Both the position numbers and the translations under genes were made by a program. Below, piece after piece: positions 6,708-14,533 of a stretch of 19,490 nt of DNA; position 1 is the stretch's first letter, and every line of letters begins with the position of its first letter. The stretch comes from CAZQDP01 sp964592375 (lineage in GTDB: Bacteria; Bacillota; Clostridia; RUG12999): contig CAZQDP010000045.1 in NCBI GenBank assembly GCA_964592375.1, forward strand, positions 1-19,490, written 5' to 3'. Below the pieces are notes generated by a model. It worked only from the letters and a program-made list of their open reading frames with translations, did no database searches and had not been told where the DNA came from.

Positions 6708-7982
6708 TTAGCCACGACAAATGTTCTGTTCTCTATTTGGCCCTATCCCTATCATCACAACAGGTGTGCCGGTGAGCTCTTCAATTCTGGCAATGTATTT
6801 TTTCGCGTTTTCCGGCAGATCATCAAATTTTCTCACGCCGCTGATATCGCCCTCCCAACCGGAAAACTCTTCATATACCGGCTCGCAGCCTTCAAGATCC
6901 TCGATGCTGGCAGGAAAATCGGAGATTAATTTGCCATCCTTCCGATAAGCCACACATATTTTCAATGTTCCAATATCGGATATTGTATCGATTTTATTGA
7001 TTACAAGCCCTGTTAAGCTACTTGTGCGAACAGAATAACATAATATCACCGTATCAAGCCATCCACACCTGCGAGGTCTGCCCGTTGTGGTGCCATATTC
7101 GCCGCCACGCTCTCTAATGAGTTCTCCTGTTTCATCAAACAGCTCTGTTGGAAAAGGTCCTTTGCCCACACGAGTGGTATACGCCTTCGCAATGCCAATG
7201 CATTCCTGAATTGCAGCAGGGCCAATCCCACTGCCGATACACACCCCTCCGGAAATTGGGTGAGAGGAGGTGACATATGGATATGTACCCAAATCAAGAT
7301 CCAGCAGTGTGCCTTGAGCACCCTCAAATAGTACATTTTTGCCAGCTTTTACGGCATCATATAAAATAGGAGTCGTATCCTTTACATATTTTTTCAGGCG
7401 CTTTCCATAAGCAAGATATTCCTCAATAATGGCCTCTGCGTCCACAGCCTGTCCATCGTAGAGCAGGGTAATAATACGATTTTTGATCTGTACATTTCTT
7501 TTTGTTTTCTCAACAAACCGCTCTGTGCAAAGCAGGTCGCTCATGCGTATCCCAATACGCTCTGCTTTATCCATATAGCAAGGTCCGATGCCTCTTTTGG
7601 TCGTACCGATATCTTCATTTTTACGCGCCTTTTCACTGAGTCCATCCAGTTCAATATGATAAGGCATAATCACATGGGCTCTGAGGTCAATCATCAGGTT
7701 TGCCGTTGATATGCCTTTGGATTCCAGCATATCGAGCTCCCCGAGTAGCACCTTGGGGTCTATGACGGTACCATTGCCAATGATACAAAGTGTTTCGGGA
7801 TTAAGTATGCCGGAAGGTGTGAGATGCAGCTTGTACTGCACACCATTGGCTTCCACCGTATGACCTGCATTATTTCCCCCTTGGCTTCTCACTACCACCT
7901 GTGCATCTGCAGCCAATATATCCGTAATCTTTCCTTTTCCTTCATCTCCCCATTGGGCACCTACCAATACCTTCGTTGCCAA
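6708..7982 (-). CDS. purA: Adenylosuccinate synthetase
   Basis: It catalyses IMP + aspartate + GTP to adenylosuccinate, the first committed step to AMP, in the cytoplasm. The motifs are unmistakable: VGAQWGDEGKGK at the N-terminus (catalytic Asp, P-loop), QGGNNAGHT (catalytic His), GTTKRGIGPCY, EGAQGTLLDLDLGTYPYVTSS and the GRPRRCGW substrate region. I place the start at TTG 7982 (L)ATKVLVGAQ, 8 nt after GGAGG (7991-7995), giving 424 aa, the usual length. An ATG 14 codons further upstream has no ribosome binding site and would add an atypical tail. It appears to head a purA, ctp, comM-like, permease transcription unit. Confidence 0.98.
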   Translation of the reverse strand: MATKVLVGAQWGDEGKGKITDILAADAQVVVRSQGGNNAGHTVEANGVQYKLHLTPSGILNPETLCIIGNGTVIDPKVLLGELDMLESKGISTANLMIDLRAHVIMPYHIELDGLSEKARKNEDIGTTKRGIGPCYMDKAERIGIRMSDLLCTERFVEKTKRNVQIKNRIITLLYDGQAVDAEAIIEEYLAYGKRLKKYVKDTTPILYDAVKAGKNVLFEGAQGTLLDLDLGTYPYVTSSHPISGGVCIGSGIGPAAIQECIGIAKAYTTRVGKGPFPTELFDETGELIRERGGEYGTTTGRPRRCGWLDTVILCYSVRTSSLTGLVINKIDTISDIGTLKICVAYRKDGKLISDFPASIEDLEGCEPVYEEFSGWEGDISGVRKFDDLPENAKKYIARIEELTGTPVVMIGIGPNREQNICRG

Positions 7983-8024
7983 AATAATAACCTCCAATTC
8001 ATTTATTGAAGCATAGAATAACAC

Positions 8025-8048
8025 CTGCGCAAAGCCTTGTATGCGCAG
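8025..8048. other. Hairpin between the DUF1858 gene and purA
   Basis: CTGCGCA and TGCGCAG (7-bp perfect arms) flank a 10-nt loop in the purA leader. There is no good T tract after it on the minus strand, so it is a weak terminator at best. It could be an attenuator-like leader structure, but no purine riboswitch aptamer is recognisable. Confidence 0.4.
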
Positions 8049-8072
8049 TAAACATTTTTCAATGCCCTTTTT

Positions 8073-8273
8073 TTATTTGTCTGCAAGATAGCCATTGAGC
8101 TTTTGAACCAGTTCATCGACGTCTACGCCGTGTACCATACATGCCTGCTCAATGGATTCGCCACTGGCGGAAGGACAGCCAAGACAGTGCATTCCGATTT
8201 CAAGAAAAAATGGTGCAGTCCCTGCATCCATACGAAGTACATCCGCTATAATTGTTTGTTTTGTCACCTGTGC
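8073..8273 (-). CDS. DUF1858 domain protein (hybrid-cluster-protein-associated redox disulfide type)
   Basis: A 66-aa protein spanning one DUF1858 domain: TIIADVLRMDAGTAPFFLEIGMHCLGCPSASGESIEQAC followed by a VDVDELVQKLNGYL helix. The CLGC pair is the conserved redox disulfide or metal-binding motif of the family, found in anaerobes near hybrid-cluster and iron-sulfur proteins. Biochemical function is unknown. The frame is open to ATG 8345, but the promoter -10 ends at 8365, so that ATG would sit about 13 nt into the transcript without a ribosome binding site. ATG 8273 has AAAGGATGAAG upstream and is preferred. It may be the first gene of the operon that continues with purA. Confidence 0.88.
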   Translation of the reverse strand, partial: AQVTKQTIIADVLRMDAGTAPFFLEIGMHCLGCPSASGESIEQACMVHGVDVDELVQKLNGYLADK

Positions 8274-8364
8274 CATAACTTCTTCATCCTTTCGTTGTGC
8301 CAAAGGCACAAATCGCATATTGCCAACACCAAAATACGCTTTCATTTTGGTATTATACCATCAT

Positions 8365-8393
8365 ATTATAACCAATTATGCATTTAATTGCAA
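8365..8393 (-). promoter_or_regulatory. Promoter of the DUF1858 gene
   Basis: TTGCAA (8388-8393, minus strand) and TATAAT (8365-8370) are 17 nt apart. A second TATAAT-like box lies a few bases downstream. The leader to ATG 8273 is about 85 nt. Confidence 0.75.
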
Positions 8394-8428
8394 TAGTCAA
8401 CATACATTTTTATCATTTCTAATATATA

Positions 8429-8442
8429 TAGAATATATTCTA
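8429..8442. promoter_or_regulatory. 14-bp perfect palindrome in the divergent intergenic region
   Basis: TAGAATATATTCTA is a perfect palindrome about 80 bp upstream of the plus-strand gene that starts at 8526. A weak promoter (TCAACA, 17 nt, TAATAT) overlaps its left side. It could be an operator; AT-rich palindromes also occur by chance. Confidence 0.3.
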
Positions 8443-8525
8443 GTGCAAATGGAGCAGAGCCAAGGTAGCTTTCATTGCACAAAAGGGAATACATAAAAAG
8501 AAAATTGTAAAGGATGGATTCTAAA

Positions 8526-9329
8526 ATGCATGCATACATCACCTTAAATGAAAAAGCTCCTTCATTTTTAAACAGCAAATGGCTTCTGTGGATGTTTCGG
8601 GAGCGATATACCATGTTTACCTATCAAAATGGCATACAGGTTCGTTGCGCTCAGTTGCCCTTTAGTGAGCATGAACTCATGGTTTTGCCGACAAAGAGCA
8701 TTAAAAGAGCGCTGACCCGTTGCTTTACAAATTTAAAGAAAGATAATGTACATACCTTGCTACTGTGCGCCGAGCTTCGCAGTCTGGATTATTTGCCTAG
8801 TTTATGTGCTTCTTTTGGATTTAAGGTGTTATCCGGAGAATCCTTGCACGAGGTGGTTCTTCCCGAAGTCTTGCGCCTTCTTACGAAGGAATGGAGCGTC
8901 AATTTACAGGAAGAAAAAATTACGCTCTCTACCACTTATGGTAGTGCACTCAAGGCAGCTGTGGCAGTAAAGGATATGGTACGCAACATAGCCATTGCAG
9001 GCGGAGGCGATTATCTGCCAATTGCAGACACCCTCATGGAAAATTACGGCGTTCCTGTGCAAATCACCAAAAAGGCTGGTCCGGGCATCTTGCTTCACAT
9101 GGGCGGCACGTTGCCGCTTTTGCAAAAAAAATGCAGAGTCATTGACTTTACGGAGCGACTTGGCAGCCATTTCTATACCATAGTATTCCACTGCCCTGAT
9201 TTTCCTGCGGTTTTTGACAATCCCACCTTAGGCTTTCCCGAAGCCATATGGCTCCTTGACCTGCTCTATCCCGGTCTTTCTCCAAAGGAGGCATATGCCA
9301 AATCGGGCTATTCCATTCGTATCGTGTAA
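8526..9329 (+). CDS. Hypothetical protein, unrecognised
   Basis: I do not recognise this 267-aa protein. It has no signal peptide and no clear membrane segment. The middle part (about residues 130-195) alternates hydrophobic strands with a glycine-rich turn (IAIAGGGDYLPIADTL) and a second one (GPGILLHMGGTLP), suggesting an alpha/beta Rossmann-like fold. The C-terminus reads GLSPKEAYAKSGYSIRIV. The frame could begin at ATG 8514, but AAAGGATGG overlaps that codon and is properly spaced for ATG 8526, which I chose. It is a single-gene unit diverging from the DUF1858/purA operon and ends in a strong terminator. The lack of disruptions and the dedicated terminator argue for a real gene. Confidence 0.75.
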   Translation: MHAYITLNEKAPSFLNSKWLLWMFRERYTMFTYQNGIQVRCAQLPFSEHELMVLPTKSIKRALTRCFTNLKKDNVHTLLLCAELRSLDYLPSLCASFGFKVLSGESLHEVVLPEVLRLLTKEWSVNLQEEKITLSTTYGSALKAAVAVKDMVRNIAIAGGGDYLPIADTLMENYGVPVQITKKAGPGILLHMGGTLPLLQKKCRVIDFTERLGSHFYTIVFHCPDFPAVFDNPTLGFPEAIWLLDLLYPGLSPKEAYAKSGYSIRIV

Positions 9330-9348
9330 TGATGTTTTCTTCACTTTA

Positions 9349-9386
9349 AAAGCACTGCCCACAGAAAATGAGGCAGTGCTTTTTAT
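9349..9386. terminator. Terminator between convergent genes
   Basis: AAAAGCACTGCC and GGCAGTGCTTTTTATT form a perfect 10-12 bp stem with T runs on both strands, so it can serve the plus-strand gene ending at 9329 and the minus-strand gene ending at 9432. Confidence 0.9.
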
Positions 9387-9431
9387 TGTATATACTTTTA
9401 TTTAAAAACAATATAATCTCTCTTCGTGTTT

Positions 9432-10511
9432 TTAAGACAGCCTATCAATCAGTTCTAGTATGCGCTGTGCTTCCTCTTCACTTGCGCTGTAAATAATAAA
9501 GTAAATTCCTTGCCCACCCAATCTTTTGATGGCCCTTTCAATCGATTCAAGCTTTGAATCGATATCTCCACCCAAAGCAATCCATACGGATTTACCTGCC
9601 CTGCGCACTTTTTCGTAAATATCGAGCCATTCATCCTTCAGTAAATATCCGCCCGCAGCAGTGCCGGGGGTAAATTGTAATGCACCCAAATCAGGAATTT
9701 TCAAAATGGAGTCCAGATGACGAATGGCTTCCGGGCCGTCTAAATGGAACAGGGTGTTATCAAGCCTTGCGCATTGGCGCACAAGATATGGCTGGCAAAA
9801 TTCATCAAATTGAGAAGGCGACATGACATTGTTGAAATCACATTGTACCTTTGCGGTTTTACCCGGCCCCCAGATGAAAAACGCGGTGTAAAAGCTTCCG
9901 CCCTCTTCGTCCTTTAGTTCCTCATAAAAAAGGTCGTAGCATTTAAAAAATACATCCTCCAGCGCTTCCATATGCCGATGTACATCTTCCGGATAGTCTA
10001 TGATGTCATAACAAAAGTTCATGGGGCCTCTCATGGCCGATAGAATATCAATGCCCTCTAAAAGATCCGGTATGGCAAAGGGAGTGCCCTTCGGTGCTAT
10101 TTTTTTTGCTTGGCGGAACATATCAAGGTGAGCACGGAGCCAAGGGCTTTGCGGATCGAAAACCGGCAACTTACTATAATCCTCCATGCATTCGGTATAC
10201 CATACCGTATCCGGCTTGAATATGGGCTCAGAGTCTAAATAAAGCGCAAGTGAACCAGGCCCTAAATTGAGATCAATGTACGGATACCCTTCTGCAAGAT
10301 CATAATTCAAATTATTAAAATAGTGCAGATTTTTTTCTACAATTTTCTCTACGTTCATATAGCGTTCACGCTCATCCTCAATATTCCATGCGTAGGGAGG
10401 ATATCCCTCTGTTTTGCGTGCAGCGATATACACAATGGGCTTTTTATTTTCGCCCTTCCACCATAGCTTTAGGTTGTTTTTTGTTTCCTGCCAGTTGCTT
10501 TTATAAATCAT
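9432..10511 (-). CDS. Uroporphyrinogen decarboxylase-like (URO-D superfamily) protein 1
   Basis: A 359-aa TIM-barrel protein of the URO-D/MtaA superfamily. It lacks the N-terminal RQAGR substrate-binding motif of heme UroD, so it is unlikely to make coproporphyrinogen. At the position of the MtaA zinc motif H-x-C it has FHLDGPEAIRHL, an H-x-D-G variant also present in the second copy at 14534. Other traits are WNIEDERERY near the N-terminus and LQFTPGTAAGG and ALGGDID near the C-terminus. AAGGAGG stands 7 nt before ATG 10511. It lies downstream of the AraC gene, 110 nt apart, with a TATAAT box (10588-10593) in the gap that may be an internal promoter. Members of this superfamily move methyl groups to or from corrinoids or decarboxylate tetrapyrroles. 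The substrate here is unknown; the setting suggests a glycan-derived compound. Confidence 0.8.
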   Translation of the reverse strand: MIYKSNWQETKNNLKLWWKGENKKPIVYIAARKTEGYPPYAWNIEDERERYMNVEKIVEKNLHYFNNLNYDLAEGYPYIDLNLGPGSLALYLDSEPIFKPDTVWYTECMEDYSKLPVFDPQSPWLRAHLDMFRQAKKIAPKGTPFAIPDLLEGIDILSAMRGPMNFCYDIIDYPEDVHRHMEALEDVFFKCYDLFYEELKDEEGGSFYTAFFIWGPGKTAKVQCDFNNVMSPSQFDEFCQPYLVRQCARLDNTLFHLDGPEAIRHLDSILKIPDLGALQFTPGTAAGGYLLKDEWLDIYEKVRRAGKSVWIALGGDIDSKLESIERAIKRLGGQGIYFIIYSASEEEAQRILELIDRLS

Positions 10512-10621
10512 AAAGCTCCTCCTTGCCGTTACCTACCAAAATCAAAGCAGTGCATCAAAACATCGCAAGCACCACCATGTCTTCTTTATTATAATCCATT
10601 ATGCAAAACAAAACTGCCAAT

Positions 10622-11500
10622 TTATTCGGTTTTATTTGTATTATCTTCGGTTTTACTTCGATACGCCATGGGAGAACATCCCATGGACTTTTTAAACGAC
10701 TTATTAAAATATGATTGGCTGTTGAAGCCTGTTTCCATGGCAATATCGGTAATATGCGCCGCACAGGTGCGAAGTAGACGGCAAGCCTGGCTGATACGAA
10801 CGCATTCTATATATTCAAAAACAGATTTTCCCATCATACGCTTAAAATACGATGAAAAATACGTTCTGTTCATCAGCGCTTTTTTGGATAACTGCTCTAA
10901 GGTAATGGGTTCATCATAATGGGCGTGGATGAACTCAACTGCATCTCTGATTTTATCATAGGATTTTCGAAACTGCACCACATTCTCGCCTATGGCATCC
11001 TGCGCTTTAAAATGCCGATATAACATCGCCAGCAAATACAGCAGCATTGCCTTGATCACAAGCGGATACCCCTCCTGCTTCTCCTGCCATTCCTTTTCCA
11101 GTTTTTCCACAATGCTCCGAAGCTCATCATAATACGGCTGGCAGGTTTTTATGCAATTTGAAAAATACAGATTGCGATTAAAAAACGGCTTGAGATAATC
11201 ATAATCCATGGGGTGATCTTTCCAAACAAAGGATGGGTCAAATACAATGACCAGCATGGTAAGCGCATCTTCAGAAAACGCCATATGATGTTCTAAATTA
11301 TTAATGACATACATCTGTCCGGGCAGAGCGGTATATCGCCTATCCTCTATGACATTAACCCCCTTGCCGCTGAGGATGAAATTAATTTCAAGGCAGTCGT
11401 GAAAATGCAGTTCATCGTTTAATTTTTCAGGCACTGTAACGTGAAACATATTAAATGGAAATCCCTCTGAAAGCGCAATCATGTCTTTTCTGAAACTCAC
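10622..11500 (-). CDS. AraC family transcriptional regulator
   Basis: A 292-aa regulator with an N-terminal cupin-like effector domain (about residues 15-110, including LHFHDCLEINFILSGKG and a PGQMYVINNLEHH segment). It has two C-terminal AraC helix-turn-helix motifs, ITLEQLSKKALMNRTYFSSYFKR and ITDIAMETGFNSQSYFNKSFKK, ending in the canonical GCSPMAYR. I use the GTG start at 11500, with GGGGTGA 6-8 nt upstream; an ATG seven codons later is the alternative. It is divergent from the GH29 gene and upstream of URO-D-like 1, so it probably activates one or both in response to a sugar. A cre-like site sits in its leader, implying CcpA repression. Confidence 0.93.
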   Translation of the reverse strand: MSFRKDMIALSEGFPFNMFHVTVPEKLNDELHFHDCLEINFILSGKGVNVIEDRRYTALPGQMYVINNLEHHMAFSEDALTMLVIVFDPSFVWKDHPMDYDYLKPFFNRNLYFSNCIKTCQPYYDELRSIVEKLEKEWQEKQEGYPLVIKAMLLYLLAMLYRHFKAQDAIGENVVQFRKSYDKIRDAVEFIHAHYDEPITLEQLSKKALMNRTYFSSYFKRMMGKSVFEYIECVRISQACRLLRTCAAHITDIAMETGFNSQSYFNKSFKKSMGCSPMAYRSKTEDNTNKTE

Positions 11501-11530
11501 GGATGATCACCCCGGCTATTCAAAATAGGA

Positions 11531-11544
11531 AGAAAGCGCTTCCC
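11531..11544. promoter_or_regulatory. Catabolite-responsive element (cre)-like site
   Basis: AGAAAGCGCTTCCC matches the Bacillus/Clostridium cre consensus TGWAAGCGYTWNCA at 12 of 14 positions; only the two outermost bases differ. It lies about 30 bp upstream of the AraC start codon and downstream of the candidate AraC promoter, where CcpA would act as a roadblock. Binding is inference from the consensus. Confidence 0.6.
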
Positions 11545-11586
11545 TGCTGTTTGTATATTGACTGCAAACGCATTCCTCTTTTCTCA

Positions 11587-11615
11587 AAAGTAACACAAAA
11601 TGCGCCAAAAGTCAA
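11587..11615 (-). promoter_or_regulatory. Candidate AraC gene promoter
   Basis: TTGACT (11610-11615, minus strand) and TACTTT (11587-11592) are 17 nt apart, with TG one base before the -10 (extended -10). The -10 is poor, as expected for an activated or regulated gene. Confidence 0.45.
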
Positions 11616-11706
11616 TGCCCCCACGCTTGCTTGGTTATTTATGCACCCGATGCCTTTCATGTTGTTAATCCTTTTGTGTCTTGCCGAATAAACACACATT
11701 TGTTCA

Positions 11707-11754
11707 TTGATTTTCTAAATAAACTATGGTAGTATGGTACCGCAACCAATTGGT
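11707..11754 (+). promoter_or_regulatory. GH29 promoter with a downstream palindrome
   Basis: TTGATT (11707-11712) and TAGTAT (11730-11735) are 17 nt apart. The perfect palindrome ACCAATTGGT (11745-11754) falls at about the transcription start and could be an operator. The leader to ATG 11785 is about 45 nt. Confidence 0.5.
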
Positions 11755-11784
11755 AGCATTTTATCGAAAGGATGGAAGAAACTG

Positions 11785-13029
11785 ATGCAAATTACGCCAA
11801 CAAAAAAACAAATGGAATTTCTCAGCTGGGAGTTGGGCGTATTCTTTCACTTTGGAATTCGCACCTTTTACGAAGGGCACAAAGACTGGGACATGCAGCC
11901 GATGTCGCTTGAAGGATTTATACCGCAATCGCTCAGCTGCGAGCAGTGGATAAAAACCATTCACGAGGCGGGCGCAAAATATGCTGTGTTTGTGGCCAAG
12001 CATCACGATGGCTTTGCAAACTGGCCCTCCAAGTACACGCAGTATTCGGTAGCCAATACCCCATGGAAAGATGGCAAAGGCGATGTGGTTGCAGAATTTG
12101 TATCGGCCTGCAGGCAGTATGATATAAAGGTGGGGATCTACTATTCACCTGCAGAGTTTGATATGAAAGATGCAAAAAAAACCGATAAGCAGTATGACGA
12201 TTATTTTATCAATCAAATTGCAGAGCTGCTGACTGGCTACGGAAAAATTGATTATCTGTGGTTTGACGGTTGCGGTTCAGAGGGGCATGTATATGATACC
12301 GTTCGTATTATTGGAAAGATACGACAAATGCAGCCTGAACTATTGATATTTAATATGTGGGATCCGGATACGCGCTGGATAGGCAATGAAGATGGCTTCG
12401 CCCCACTGCCGAATTTTAACATTGTGGATTCGGTGGATTTTTCCGTTTTGAGCAATGAACGGGATATCATGCAAGAAAAGCTGTACCTGCCGGGTGAATG
12501 TGACTGCAGATTGCGGTGGAAAAACTGGTTCTACTCAGGCCACGATGCCAACACCATCAAAACATTGGATCAGCTGATGGGGTTGTACTATTTGTCGGTT
12601 GGCAGAGGTGCCAATCTACTCATCAATATCGGGCCCGACAGACGAGGATTACTGCCGGCTGAGGATGCACAACGGATATTGGAATTTGGTAGTGAAATTA
12701 AAAGGCGCTTTTCAAATCCGGTAGCAGTTGGAAAATTCGCAAAAAAAAGCATTGATCACAAATATTTTTTGGCACTGGATGATTTTACACTGATTAATCA
12801 TCTAATTTTGAAGGAAGATATTTCCTTCGGTGATGGTGTGCTCAAATATAGAATTCTTATAAAAACCAGCGGCACACGCAAATATGTCACTGTATTTGAA
12901 GGTGCCAATATTGGCCATAAGGCCATCTGCCAGTTTCCTGCTGTGCATACCAATGAGGTGGTGGTGGAAATTTTAGAGGCAGAAAATGATTATGGAATTA
13001 CCGAAATCAAAGCCTTTTATGTGCAGTAG
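11785..13029 (+). CDS. Glycoside hydrolase family 29 alpha-L-fucosidase-like enzyme
   Basis: A retaining fucosidase-type enzyme predicted to release L-fucose from glycans. The sequence has the family hallmarks: LGVFFHFGIRTFYEG at the N-terminus, AVFVAKHHDGFANWPS (the HHDGF motif), IGIYYS-like VGIYYSPAEFD, and the nucleophile Asp in YLWFDGC (D161). A RGANLLINIGPDRRGLLP segment closes the barrel, followed by a short C-terminal beta domain. There is no signal peptide, so it should act on imported oligosaccharides. Length is 414 aa. The start at ATG 11785 has AAAGGATGG upstream; an upstream in-frame ATG lies within the promoter -10. It diverges from the AraC gene. Activity on fucosides rather than related sugars is not certain. 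The acid/base residue is not assigned. Confidence 0.9.
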   Translation: MQITPTKKQMEFLSWELGVFFHFGIRTFYEGHKDWDMQPMSLEGFIPQSLSCEQWIKTIHEAGAKYAVFVAKHHDGFANWPSKYTQYSVANTPWKDGKGDVVAEFVSACRQYDIKVGIYYSPAEFDMKDAKKTDKQYDDYFINQIAELLTGYGKIDYLWFDGCGSEGHVYDTVRIIGKIRQMQPELLIFNMWDPDTRWIGNEDGFAPLPNFNIVDSVDFSVLSNERDIMQEKLYLPGECDCRLRWKNWFYSGHDANTIKTLDQLMGLYYLSVGRGANLLINIGPDRRGLLPAEDAQRILEFGSEIKRRFSNPVAVGKFAKKSIDHKYFLALDDFTLINHLILKEDISFGDGVLKYRILIKTSGTRKYVTVFEGANIGHKAICQFPAVHTNEVVVEILEAENDYGITEIKAFYVQ

Positions 13030-13037
13030 CGATGCCA

Positions 13038-13068
13038 TAAAAACAAGCCCAGGTGTAGCTGTTTTTTT
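13038..13068 (+). terminator. Probable GH29 terminator
   Basis: AAAAACAAGC pairs with GCTGTTTTTTT, with one bulged base, and the distal arm runs into a stretch of seven T. It begins 9 nt after the GH29 stop. Confidence 0.55.
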
Positions 13069-13185
13069 GCAACCTTCTAAAAATTTAAGCCCATAATTGT
13101 ATGCCCATTTGTAATTGGTTCGCCAAGCACTCGGATATATTATACCGAAATTTTATGCGCTTTGCTTCTTTGCAAAATGGTGGAA

Positions 13186-13236
13186 TTGACAAGCAGTATA
13201 TGCGCATGGTATAATGTCCGCAAGCGGACATTATAC
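13186..13236 (+). promoter_or_regulatory. dGTPase-like gene promoter with a 13-bp inverted repeat over the -10 box
   Basis: TTGACA (13186-13191) and TATAAT (13210-13215) are 18 nt apart. The -10 box lies inside a perfect inverted repeat: GTATAATGTCCGC (13209-13221), then AA, then GCGGACATTATAC (13224-13236). The second arm supplies a TATAAT in the opposite direction. A dimeric repressor bound here would block the promoter, and the transcript would begin inside the repeat. Confidence 0.75.
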
Positions 13237-13249
13237 GTTTATTTAAGTC

Positions 13250-13285
13250 CCTTTTCTTGCCGCCTGCGGCCGGCAACCGAAAAGG
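13250..13285 (+). other. Leader hairpin upstream of the dGTPase-like gene
   Basis: CCTTTTC (13250-13256) pairs with GAAAAGG (13279-13285), and inside it TTGCCG (13257-13262) pairs with CGGCAA (13271-13276). The hairpin ends about 20 nt before the ribosome binding site GAAGG. There is no T tract, so it is not a terminator as it stands; it may stabilise the mRNA or be a fossil repeat. Confidence 0.5.
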
Positions 13286-13317
13286 ATGACAATTATACCA
13301 TAAAAGAAGGAATGTAC

Positions 13318-14319
13318 ATGCTCATCAGGGAACGGACATGCCAAAACGAACATCTCATCTTATCTCCCTTTGCCTCCTTTTCAGATGCGACTTTGGGCAG
13401 AGCGGTATATGAGCGGCCATGCGATATCAGAGTGGAATATCAACGAGACAGAGATAGGATTATCCATTCCAAATCCTTTCGGCGCTTAAAGCATAAAACA
13501 CAGGTGTTTATCACGCCCGAGGGAGATCATTATCGCACCCGTCTGACTCATACGCTGGAGGTGTCCCAGATTGCCAGAACCATTGCCAGAAGCCTCCGCC
13601 TTAACGAGGATTTAACCGAAGCCATCGCACTTGGGCATGATCTTGGGCATACCCCTTTTGGTCATGCCGGCGAAAGAGCAATTGGCCGCATTTATCCCCC
13701 GGGCTTTTCTCATAATGAGCAAAGCTTACGGGTTGTGGATGTTTTGGAGGACAATAAGGGGCTGAATCTCACCGCCGAGGTAAGAGATGGCATTGTCCAT
13801 CACACAGGCCCTGTTCATCCCTCGACCTTAGAAGGTCAAATCGTACGGTTTGCAGATAAATTTGCATATATCAACCATGATATTGACGATGCACTGCGAG
13901 GAGACATTATCAAAAGCGAGGATTTGCCGGGTGCGTGCATTGCAGTGTTGGGTGAGAGGCACTCACGGCGGATTGATACCTTAATTGGTGATTTAATCCG
14001 CGAAAGCCTTGATAAGCCTGTCATTGCTATGTCGAGGCGTGTATCGGATGCCATGTATGGCCTTCGAAGCTTTATGTTTGAAAATGTATATATTGGCTCT
14101 GTGGCCAAAACCCAAGAAGAAAAGGCAGAAAACATCCTGCTGATGCTCTATCAATATTTTCGAGATAATCCTACCAATCTTCCGACTTCGGAAAGAACCA
14201 TGATTGATGAGTATGGCGTGGATAGAATTGTGTGTGATTATGTTGCCGGAATGACGGATCGATATGCCATATACATGTTCGGCCAAATTTTCATTCCCGA
14301 GTCATGGCAAATTAAATAG
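13318..14319 (+). CDS. Deoxyguanosinetriphosphate triphosphohydrolase-like HD-domain protein
   Basis: HD-superfamily phosphohydrolase; Dgt-type enzymes hydrolyse dNTPs to deoxynucleosides and triphosphate. The N-terminal signature IIHSKSFRRLKHKTQVF is followed by the metal ligands His in THTLEVSQIAR, His-Asp in LGHDLGHTPFGHAGE and Asp in RFADKFAYINHDIDDA. The 333-aa length is that of the short Gram-positive dGTPase-like group, which often precedes dnaG in Firmicutes; that partner is absent here. I chose ATG 13318, 7 nt after GAAGG. The frame is open further upstream through the promoter, which argues against earlier starts. It interrupts the carbohydrate genes and has its own promoter and terminator. 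Confidence 0.93.
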   Translation: MLIRERTCQNEHLILSPFASFSDATLGRAVYERPCDIRVEYQRDRDRIIHSKSFRRLKHKTQVFITPEGDHYRTRLTHTLEVSQIARTIARSLRLNEDLTEAIALGHDLGHTPFGHAGERAIGRIYPPGFSHNEQSLRVVDVLEDNKGLNLTAEVRDGIVHHTGPVHPSTLEGQIVRFADKFAYINHDIDDALRGDIIKSEDLPGACIAVLGERHSRRIDTLIGDLIRESLDKPVIAMSRRVSDAMYGLRSFMFENVYIGSVAKTQEEKAENILLMLYQYFRDNPTNLPTSERTMIDEYGVDRIVCDYVAGMTDRYAIYMFGQIFIPESWQIK

Positions 14320-14333
14320 AGATTGCATAAATC

Positions 14334-14378
14334 AAACCATAAAAGCTTTTATTTTGAACACTTTTATGGTTTTTTTGT
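14334..14378 (+). terminator. Terminator of the dGTPase-like gene
   Basis: AACCATAAAAG and CTTTTATGGTT form an 11-bp stem followed by a T run of seven. It starts about 15 nt after the stop codon. Confidence 0.9.
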
Positions 14379-14472
14379 TGGATTTTTCAGCAGCCTGCCA
14401 TGCTAAACTGCTGCCCTTTTTCTTGTTCTGTCGCTTTTGACCGAATGTGCAAATATTTCGGCTCAAAATGTA

Positions 14473-14500
14473 AAGACATCCTGATGATTTGTGTTATACT
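14473..14500 (+). promoter_or_regulatory. Candidate promoter of the URO-D-like 2 operon
   Basis: AAGACA (14473-14478) and TATACT (14495-14500) are 16 nt apart, with TG one base upstream of the -10. It lies 33 nt before the start codon of the URO-D-like gene. The remaining bases 14379-14472 show nothing else clear. Confidence 0.5.
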
Positions 14501-14533
14501 AAACTCAATAAGTAATGTAAGGAGGATGCTATC

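Noticed and set aside
8025..8048. Purine riboswitch upstream of purA
   Set aside because: Only a simple 7-bp hairpin is present; the conserved three-way junction bases of the purine aptamer are not seen.
9432..10511. Heme biosynthesis hemE
   Set aside because: The RQAGR N-terminal motif of true uroporphyrinogen decarboxylase is missing, no other heme gene is near, and a second URO-D-like protein is also present.
13162..13317. N-terminal extension of the dGTPase-like protein by 52 residues
   Set aside because: The extension would run through the promoter and the inverted repeat, has no family resemblance, and a good ribosome binding site precedes ATG 13318.
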